Source of the DNA: Plenodomus lindquistii
Taxonomy: Eukaryota > Ascomycota > Dothideomycetes > Pleosporales > Leptosphaeriaceae
DNA: 64,000 nt
Assembly: GCA_025504975.1 (NCBI GenBank)
Contig: JANUWI010000007.1
Location: forward strand, 806,001-870,000
Direction: 5' to 3'
Below the pieces are notes generated by a model. That model was not told the origin of the DNA and did no database searches. It saw only the letters and a program-made list of their open reading frames with translations. The first letter of the stretch is position 1; every line of letters begins with the position of its first letter. Below, piece after piece: positions 57,224-64,000 of this stretch. A program made the position numbers and the translations under genes.

Positions 57224-58087
57224 TCAGGAAGAGGTGCTCCTCCACTGCTCTCCTCGAACGTAAAGTGGAACTTCCGTGCGCTCCAAGACATATACCCAGT
57301 TGACGGTCTTCGGTCTATGCGCCCCTGAAGCATCGTGACTGTCAGACTCTGTCTTTTCCATCCCATGCTTACCAACCACGCTCCATAGCTGGGCTACATC
57401 GGGAAATCCACAAGGAGTCGCTACCCAGTCGTCAAAGTTGAAGCGATCGTTCGAGTATGACATGCATATCCAACGAGCTCCAGGTTTGGCGACTAGTGCC
57501 AAATTGACAGCCAGGGCATTCAGTGGATAGATTAATTGGTGGGAGTCGCAAGCTGCCGCGTATCCAGGCGTCCAAGGATCGATGCTGATAGGGTAAGGAA
57601 TCAATATGTCGATGTCGTCTGAGCATGCTATAGAATCCGTTGTAGACTTGTCGACGATGATAGAGTATGAACTTTTGCTACATGCCTGTAGCACAGATCT
57701 ATAGTCCAGTAGGTCTACAGCGTCCCACCGCATAGGGTGAGTAGTGTCGTCCGGCGTACAAGCGTCGTCTGTACCTCTTCGCTCCATGCGGTACCGCGAT
57801 AACTCACGCTCTTTCATCGTTCCTACATCTATAGCGACTTGCGAATAGTCTAGGTTATGTATTTGACGGGGACTCTCCACATGTTCGCAAAGATAGAAGG
57901 AAAGTGATGAGGTGCCACAACCAATGTGTAGGATCTCTGGATACACATCCTTTGTGATGCTCAAAGCGTCCGAAATGTATGATTCCAGGGTCTCTGGTGT
58001 CTCGAGCCACTCAAATGAGTCCTTGTTTGAGGAGAAACGCTGGTTCCAGTACTCTCGCGATCCATATGACGGTGCTTTGGGAGCCAT
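57224..58087 (-). CDS. SAM-dependent methyltransferase, EFM/METTL13-like
   Basis: Intronless frame, 287 residues from the ATG at 58087. An upstream in-frame ATG at 58159 would add a hydrophobic lead, judged less likely because APKAPSYGSREYWNQRF is the usual family start. Marks are YWNQRF followed by FEWLETPETL, SAM motif I LHIGCGTSSLSFYL, the acidic loop NLDYSQVAID, and a DKSTTDSI segment after motif IV. Such enzymes methylate lysines of translation elongation factors or related proteins. The start-to-start distance to the divergent mitochondrial protein gene is 227 bp. Confidence 0.78.
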   Translation of the reverse strand: MAPKAPSYGSREYWNQRFSSNKDSFEWLETPETLESYISDALSITKDVYPEILHIGCGTSSLSFYLCEHVESPRQIHNLDYSQVAIDVGTMKERELSRYRMERRGTDDACTPDDTTHPMRWDAVDLLDYRSVLQACSKSSYSIIVDKSTTDSIACSDDIDILIPYPISIDPWTPGYAAACDSHQLIYPLNALAVNLALVAKPGARWICMSYSNDRFNFDDWVATPCGFPDVAQLWSVVGKHGMEKTESDSHDASGAHRPKTVNWVYVLERTEVPLYVRGEQWRSTSS

Positions 58088-58313
58088 GCCAACCAGAGAA
58101 AGTGGATTTCGCGTAGCAATATACAAAACGATAAATCCAAGAGATAAAAGGTGTACCACTTGGAAAGTTTGACTGGGAGAAAGTCAAAATATCTCGAACA
58201 AAAAAAAGTTGAGGCTCACAAGCGCCGGCCCGAACTTTCGCCGGACATCCTCACCCACCAACCTGCGGACTCCCGCACTCACACCTCACCACCATCGCAT
58301 GCCCCCCACAGCC
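58088..58313. promoter_or_regulatory. Short bidirectional promoter
   Basis: About 226 bp between two divergent starts. It contains an A-run at 58200-58207. No TATA element is evident. Confidence 0.45.
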
Positions 58314-59149
58314 ATGGCATCCCTCCACTCAATACCACGCTTCCTCCTCCCACGGGGGCCCCTCCTCCTCCGCCCCCAATACCGCCTCCTCGCCGCATCC
58401 ACCCCTAGCACGATCCACCTCCGCCATGCCTCCACACCCTCCAAAGGGCTCTCCGAAGAGTTTCGCCGTCGCCAAAACTTGCACAAGCAAAGCCCAACAG
58501 CGACCCCGAAAGCCGCCCCCGTAATACCGCAACCAGACAAATACCGCCCGCCCTCGCACCCCGCGCGCAAACCCAACCGCAATCTCGACAACAAAGTCTA
58601 CGGCCCGCCGATAACAGAGGAAGATAGGAAGCGCATGGCCACGAAGAAATATCCGAATATGATGAGTCCTGAGGGCACGTTTAGTCATTGGTTTTTGCAC
58701 AATAGGTCGATTCATTTATGGATTACGCTGGTTTGTCCTCCCGTCCATTTATCGCACCCATCCATCCCACGTTTCCCTGTCAGTACTGATAATATTCACA
58801 GGGCATCTTAGTCTCCCTAGCAGTAACAGCGTGGTGGCTTGACTTTAAGAGCAAAACTGTCTACGCCGAGTTGCTCCCCTCACGCAAGGACTTTGTGCGC
58901 CATCCTTTTCAGAGCACGGGTCGTTTCGTCGAAGTGTACAGAATGCATGTGGCGCAGACGAGCCAGCAGTATCAGCAGCAGCGCTTGAAGAAGGCGGAGG
59001 AGGTGGAGAAGAGGAAGCTGTATCGGTTGGAGAGGAAGCGGGAGGCTGAGGAGAGGGGTGAGGAGTATATTGAAGATCCGAGGTATTATATTGGAGAGGA
59101 TGGCGTGAGGAGGAGGAGGGTTAAGAGGTGGTTTGGCATTTGGGAGTAG
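58314..59149 (+). CDS. Small mitochondrial single-TM protein, unknown
   Basis: Exons 58314-58730 and 58802-59149, with a 71-nt intron, giving 254 residues. An Arg-rich amphipathic N-terminus (MASLHSIPRFLLPRGPLLLR) suggests import into mitochondria. A short conserved-looking block NMMSPEGTFSHWFLHNRSIH precedes one membrane segment (LWITLGILVSLAVTAWWL) that spans the splice site. The C-terminal 100 residues are a long charged helix (QQRLKKAEEVEKRKLYRLERKREAEERGEEY) ending in a basic RRRRVKRWFGIWE tail. The architecture resembles fungal respiratory-chain assembly proteins, but no named family is recognised. An ATG at 58299 is an alternative start. Confidence 0.7.
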
Positions 59150-59609
59150 ATTGGTTGAGAAGGTCGAGACTACGATTGGAAGGGGAGGGTTTGCGGTAAA
59201 GAGAGATGCTGGGCGGTGCATGTACGATACAGCCGATGCTCGGCTTCGAAGCATTACGGGGGGACATGTGCAAGCATTTGAATAAGAGGCCGTCACGGCA
59301 AATGTATATCTAGCTCGGGTCTGAAACGATACTATACGAAGGAGCTCGTACTTATTGAGTCACTAAAGTCACAAGCACTATAGTCAACACGCCACGCTAT
59401 AAGATCAACAAACTAAACTTTATAATACGTGTATTATCTACTAGTAGTAAAGATAATTCTATATAAAACGTTAGTACTGCTATTACCTCCCTGCTATCAT
59501 ATAGGCTTAAGCGTCATAACGTTAACGTGGGATAGAGACACAATAAATACGAGCTCCTTCGTATGGAAAGAGACGCACAGTGTATGTATTACTTCAACTT
59601 CTTCCCGAA
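59150..59609. other. Intergenic with MITE copy F
   Basis: Convergent 3' flanks. The MITE at 59335-59563 ends 47 bp from the stop of the neighbouring membrane-protein gene. Confidence 0.5.
59335..59563. mobile_element. MITE family copy F (229 bp, best preserved)
   Basis: TACGAAGGAGCTCGTACTTA and AATACGAGCTCCTTCGTA are nearly perfect terminal inverted repeats of about 20 bp. The interior has the family blocks TATAGGCTTAAGCGTCATAA and TTAACGTGGGATAGAGACAC. TA dinucleotides at both borders fit insertion at TA. Confidence 0.85.
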
Positions 59610-61652
59610 TCAACTATAACTTCCAGCCGCCCAACTCTTCCTCACCTCCTTCGAATCCCTCCCCTCAAAAAAGATATCCACCTGATGAGGTTCCCCCTTC
59701 TCACCCTCCCTATAATCATACTTGATCTTCTTAAACCTCAATTTCTTGTGGTTCTTGATCTCCTCGCCACTCAGCACCATACCTTTCTGCCCGAGTCGCG
59801 CTACAACAGGGTTCAAAAGCATTGCCATGCTGAAGAAGCTATCATCACGGACGATTGTGCGATTGGCGAAGACGAGTAGCAGGACGATGGCGGCGAATTG
59901 TATGCCGCAGATGCCTCCGAGAATACTGAGTACGTACGACCAGTCGACGTCTAGTTGCTGGCCTTGAATAGGCACGACGTGTTGGTCTTCAATGTTGTAG
60001 CGAATCCCATGGTCGTCAAAGGCGGCGATTGCGCCGATGGAGAAGCGCATGAGTAGGTTTTCCACCTCTTCTTTCGTCACAACGTGTGTTGGGGACCACT
60101 TAGAGCCCTGCGTGTATGAATGTACTTGTAGATCGCTCTCATCACTCCATTCTATACCTGTCCATGCGATTGCGCCGGCGGCCACGCGAGAATAATTGGC
60201 ACTGCCGTAGACCGCAGCCATATCAGCAGAGGAGTGCGTTTGGATGTCGTCTTTGGAGGTGACATTGCTAACCTCGCTAATCTCGTTGGTGCATAGAAAA
60301 ACTGATGTTTTGTCGACTCGGGAATCTTCGCCATATTGTACGACCGTGAAGTTCGTGCAGCGAGGCCCGCAGTACTCCGAGGCTGACGCGATCCAGGTCA
60401 TTGAACCACTGACAACTTCTGCAATATCATACTTCGCCCAGTCGTCCACTTCGTGCTCTTTAGCCTCAATATACAGACTTCCAGCTTTTGGGTCGTTTTC
60501 GGGATAACGCTCCACAGTTCCGTTTCCAGAGAGCTTGAGTTGTTCGCATTTCGCGACTGCACGTACATGGCGAGAGCTGGAGCGGTAATTGGTGTACAAA
60601 TGTGCTGGGTCTCGGTTGAGGAAGATGTAGCTGTACGATCCATGACTCTTGTAAAGTGGTGTACCTGGTAGACCTGAGAGATCTGTTTGGACATCGCCTT
60701 CTTCAAATTCATGGTAGACCATAGCCTCCATGCCGAACTCCCACGCAGCTGCCAGCGCAGGCCCACCAAGCGCATAAGACTCTGGGTGAGGAACTAGAGG
60801 ATCCACGAACCAAGTCCCCAGGTCGGCCACCGCCACGGTTCCACTGACTAGCAGAGGTATGTCTGAGTTATTCATAGGCCAAAAAAGACTGAGGAGCGCG
60901 ACTAATAGTTGGCTACCAATATTGATGGAAATCCAGAGAAGACAGGCGAGCCACATCCATTTGGTACCATCATATCTCACATCTCTAAACCATCGAAACT
61001 TGCGAAGCCATGTATTTCCACGGAGTCCCGGTGACGAGATGATCATGAGTTTGACGACGCTGGCAAGGGAGCTGACATGGAGGATCAAGTCGAACACCTC
61101 GAGACTGACATATCGCCGAGTGAGGAGCGACCACCGTAACGTAGACGCATAGTGTTTGAGCGATGCGAGAAGATTCAGGCCGAGACAGAGAGACAAGCCC
61201 AGAGTGAGCGAGTTGAAAATTCGGACGTCTTGCTCAGACAGAACCACCTTTCCTCGCCAGCCCTCGTAGGACTTCAACGTGACGCCGATACATGAACAGA
61301 AGAATACAGTAATTGCAAGCTTCGAGAGACCAATTACAAGGAGCGTTTTCCGTGCCTGTTTGTGATCGAATCGCTTGACATGGTCCCCAGGCTGACGTCC
61401 GTGAAGACTTTGCCCATCTTCTTCGTCAAATGTGGAAGCAGGAGTGCTAATTGGGTTGATCGAAGTGTAAGCCCCTCCTTTGGCATCCATGATATCCGGA
61501 GACATCACCATGGGTGGTGAGCGGGGCGATGCGTCGACGTATTGCATTGCAAGATCGCCGCCATTGTAGCTGTGTGGAGGGTCGTATGGTCCTGTCGATG
61601 GGTTGAGAGGTATCGTATCGCTGCTGCTACTCAGCACCCGACTCCGTTCCAT
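59610..61652 (-). CDS. Multipass fungal membrane protein with large ectodomain (II)
   Basis: Intronless frame of 680 residues from the ATG at 61652 (the frame is open upstream but without ATG). A cytosolic Ser/Pro-rich tail of about 95 residues leads to four membrane segments: TLLVIGLSKLAITVFFC, IFNSLTLGLSLCLGLNLL, a third near LHVSSLASVVKLMIIS, and WMWLACLLWISINIGSQLLV. An ectodomain of about 300 residues follows with four Cys and sequons (NGT, NFT, NVT, NYS). One more segment is VLSILGGICGIQFAAIVLLLVF. The tail contains the LRFKKIKYDYREGEKGEPHQ block. This is a fungal-specific integral membrane family seen in several copies in Pleosporales. Role unknown; a sensor or cell-wall-linked function is possible. 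Confidence 0.7.
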   Translation of the reverse strand: MERSRVLSSSSDTIPLNPSTGPYDPPHSYNGGDLAMQYVDASPRSPPMVMSPDIMDAKGGAYTSINPISTPASTFDEEDGQSLHGRQPGDHVKRFDHKQARKTLLVIGLSKLAITVFFCSCIGVTLKSYEGWRGKVVLSEQDVRIFNSLTLGLSLCLGLNLLASLKHYASTLRWSLLTRRYVSLEVFDLILHVSSLASVVKLMIISSPGLRGNTWLRKFRWFRDVRYDGTKWMWLACLLWISINIGSQLLVALLSLFWPMNNSDIPLLVSGTVAVADLGTWFVDPLVPHPESYALGGPALAAAWEFGMEAMVYHEFEEGDVQTDLSGLPGTPLYKSHGSYSYIFLNRDPAHLYTNYRSSSRHVRAVAKCEQLKLSGNGTVERYPENDPKAGSLYIEAKEHEVDDWAKYDIAEVVSGSMTWIASASEYCGPRCTNFTVVQYGEDSRVDKTSVFLCTNEISEVSNVTSKDDIQTHSSADMAAVYGSANYSRVAAGAIAWTGIEWSDESDLQVHSYTQGSKWSPTHVVTKEEVENLLMRFSIGAIAAFDDHGIRYNIEDQHVVPIQGQQLDVDWSYVLSILGGICGIQFAAIVLLLVFANRTIVRDDSFFSMAMLLNPVVARLGQKGMVLSGEEIKNHKKLRFKKIKYDYREGEKGEPHQVDIFFEGRDSKEVRKSWAAGSYS

Positions 61653-62907
61653 GGTTTCTAAGGATGGAATGTAGCTGTCAGACAAGTGATAAGATTCAAA
61701 TCAAGACGATGTGTTCCAGGCTTGAGTGTCTCCGCTTGAGGGTTCGCAAAGCTCCTCGATGCCCGCGAAAGGCGATATCGGATTTCGAACGCGGATTGAT
61801 TGAGAAGGGAAGAGGAAATACGGGAAAAGCTCGAATGAAGTACTGATGAAGGATTCAGACGATCGGGGTGCGCACACAGCCTTATCACAGCGTTTGCGCC
61901 CCAAGCGGGGTCATTCGGGTCGATAATTGGGGGCTGAAAGGCTGAGGTCGCAGGCCAGATCATGATGGTGGGCTCTTTCTTGCGCAGCCTTGTGCTCCTT
62001 GTGTCCACACGCACCACAATCAATACTTGCTATGCTGTGACTATATTTGCAAAACCATGTCAGTAACCAAGCCATCTCCAAACCTCATGTAGTTCTCCAG
62101 GTATTTCTTGATGCCATCAGAACCCTAATGGATCTTCACACAGCCATGCGGGAGGCCTCAAGCCAGGATTGGCGCCATCGCGCAGAAGGCTGACACCCGC
62201 TGCCGGCGTGGAGCCTATCGGGCAAGTGCTATTTTAGTACCATCACATTAGCAAAGATTGTTGAAACTGAGCTGATTCGCGGCCTAGATCACTCGCTCTT
62301 GCGGGCAGGTCGTGGTGGTGTGGTCCACATGGTAGCGGCGTCTGGTAACAATATGGGGGCCGAAGCGACGGCTCGCCTAGCTTGGGCTGCGGGACGGGAA
62401 GCGGGACAGTGCGTGCATGTTCGGATTGCATTGCTTACATACGTTTTCGCACGTGTAGTCTTGGTGTCGATGTTGGAATTTTGTGGAATTCAGGCGATGG
62501 TGTTGCGAGGTCAACTCACGCCGAAGTGGAAAGTGCGCCATGGGTCACGAATGGGCCATGACGTACATACCATACATAACAAGCCTCTCTTGAACGAACC
62601 CATCGGCACAGTCTGTTACACCTAACACATGATTCATCGGCCGCGCTCGTAAAGGCTGGGACTCAAGCGGCCGCGCTCTTCAGAATCGACTGCGCGAGTT
62701 TACAGGTCGCATCAAGGTTGAGCTCTTGCACACGTGCCGGCAGCTAGCGTATCTACCCCACAGGTGAGCAGCAGATGACAAATACGGCTAAAGACCATCG
62801 GAGGGCGTGACATGTACAAGGAAACAAGAGTTAAGAACCTCCCGCGATCTGTCTTATAGTTCACAGTAAAGAATTACAACTTCCAACGAAAGCATCAAGA
62901 TCACATC
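61653..62907. other. Intergenic
   Basis: 1.25 kb between the divergent membrane-protein and GST genes. No coding sequence or repeats are supported. A direct repeat of CGGCCGCGCTC occurs near 62640-62680. Confidence 0.5.
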
Positions 62908-63845
62908 ATGTCCGAGTCCAAAGTCATCTTATATGATCTCGCCAACAAACAAAACACGGGATGGTCGCTCAATCCCTGGAAGAGTATGTACATATCTTCA
63001 ATCTGCGTAAAGTCTAATGCTGACATGTCGCAGCACGCATGGTCCTCAACTACAAAGGTGCGCATAACCATCTTCACTTTTCACGATTATTCACACGTGC
63101 GAAAGAATGAGCACGAATCACCTAGATTGACCGTTACTGTCGCGTCTCACACACCTCTACTAGGTATTGCCTACAAAACAGAGTGGCTTGAATATCCAGA
63201 CGTGGCTTCAACGCTCAGCAGCTTCGGCATCCCTCCTGCTCCCAAAGACGCCCCAGGCTACTTTGTAGACTACACCATCCCGGCTATACGCTATGCGGAC
63301 GGTAGCTTCGCGATGGATTCTTGGCCCATCGCTCACGACCTAGAGAAGCAGTACCCAGAGCCAAGTCTTCACCTCGACAATGCCATAGTCACTCAAGTCC
63401 GCGATCTGATTGGTGATCTCTTCAAGCCGTTGCGACCCCATATTCTGCCCAGAGTCCCGTTGTTGCTGCCAGAGCGCAGTGCGGAATACTTCTACCGAAC
63501 GAGAAAAGAGCAGTTTGGAAAACCGCTACAGGAAGTTGGAGCCGAGGCGGGAGAGGCGAATTGGGAAGAGGCGAAGAAACAGGCTAAGGTCGTAGGCGAT
63601 TTGCTGAGGAAGCATGGAGGGCCGTTCTTCTTGGGCGAGACTGGTAAGTTTGACGAGTATAAAGTGATCTGTGAAAACAGATACTGATTCTCTGTACAGT
63701 ATCGTATGCGGACTTCATCCTCGTGTCAGCCCTACACTTCTTCAAGCGGGTTGACGAGGGAATGTTTCAGAAATTGATGGCGCTCGATCCTTCGTTCGAC
63801 AAGGTGTACGAGGCTTCTAAGCAGTGGCTAGAGAAGGACAATTAA
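62908..63845 (+). CDS. Glutathione S-transferase
   Basis: Exons 62908-62983, 63034-63057, 63164-63643 and 63700-63845, giving 241 residues. Exon 2 is only 24 nt and restores the segment WKTRMVLNYKGIAYKTEW. The N-terminal thioredoxin fold runs from VILYDLANK to a TIPAIRYADGSFAMDSWPIAHDLE block, with the cis-Pro TIPAI and the Asp-Ser glutathione-binding pair. The C-terminal helical domain, about 110-241, carries the VSYADFILVSAL segment that corresponds to the conserved N-capping box. It resembles fungal GSTs of the etherase-like/GTT type. It conjugates glutathione in detoxification. The start follows an A-rich leader, catcATGTCC. Confidence 0.87.
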
Positions 63846-63920
63846 GTTTCTTAAGTTTTGTGATCAGGGATGCCAAAGCAGCTTACTAAACCATCTCAAC
63901 GCCCAAACGCCCTCATAATC

Positions 63921-64000
63921 TCAAGTAGCAGTCCCATCGCTCCCACTCGTATCCTCCACAACCCCAACAGCCCGCCTCAACACTTCCCTATCTGTCTCAA
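63921..64000 (-). CDS. C-terminus of an unidentified gene, truncated by window edge
   Basis: On the - strand a frame enters from the right edge and reads TDREVLRRAVGVVEDTSG before a TGA at 63923-63921. Acidic and basic residues alternate as in a surface helix. The last 25 residues are too few to name a family. It converges on the GST gene with only 75 bp between stops. Confidence 0.4.
   Translation of the reverse strand, partial: ETDREVLRRAVGVVEDTSGSDGTAT

Overview
The window is nuclear DNA of a filamentous ascomycete. The genes carry short GT-AG introns of about 46-130 nt, and the protein set is typically fungal: PL3 pectate lyase, verprolin, Sen54, Liz1/Fen2-type MFS. The left end has been destroyed by repeat-induced point mutation (RIP). 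The gene set fits Dothideomycetes, probably Pleosporales; the species cannot be named from sequence alone.

Layout. Positions 1-8320 are a very AT-rich, gene-free RIP compartment. It holds the 3' part of a chromodomain Ty3/gypsy retrotransposon on the + strand (reverse transcriptase, RNase H, integrase, chromodomain, polypurine tract, 3' LTR). Directly beyond the LTR is a decayed Tad1-like LINE on the - strand, which looks like a nested insertion. From about 8320 the composition switches abruptly to normal genic DNA: a P450 (9.0-10.8 kb), a gene-poor stretch, a PH-domain protein with a repetitive disordered tail (15.3-17.4 kb), a myristoylation-type UBTD protein whose first exon is only ATG (18.5-19.5 kb), and two small helical proteins (21.1-22.6 kb). 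A three-gene metabolic group follows at 23.3-28.6 kb: an MFS transporter, divergent from a 2-oxoglutarate/Fe(II) dioxygenase, then an SDR. Next come a secreted PL3 pectate lyase (30.5-31.5 kb), a gene-poor stretch rich in MITEs, a second SDR, and a block of housekeeping genes at 37.3-43.9 kb: Sen54, a mitochondrial SAM carrier, verprolin, and a mitochondrial membrane protein.

The 44-50 kb part is accessory in character: a tRNA-like locus, a nuclear-encoded GIY-YIG domain protein, a four-exon Lys/Glu-rich small gene made of pieces too short to appear as long ORFs, and a decayed gene with stop codons of RIP type. From 50.3 kb onward there are two class I methyltransferases, a large heme-oxygenase-like diiron (Haem_oxygenas_2 type) protein, two multipass membrane proteins with big glycosylated ectodomains, a small mitochondrial single-TM protein, a glutathione S-transferase, and the C-terminus of a gene running off the right edge.

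Scattered through the genic part is a MITE family with TA-flanked termini (TACGAAGGAGCTCGTA...) in at least five full copies plus fragments. There is also one 234-bp MITE with 26-bp perfect inverted repeats and two foldback palindromes. Splice junctions were placed by hand; all multi-exon models keep frame across every junction. Product names rest on motif recognition, not on database searches.
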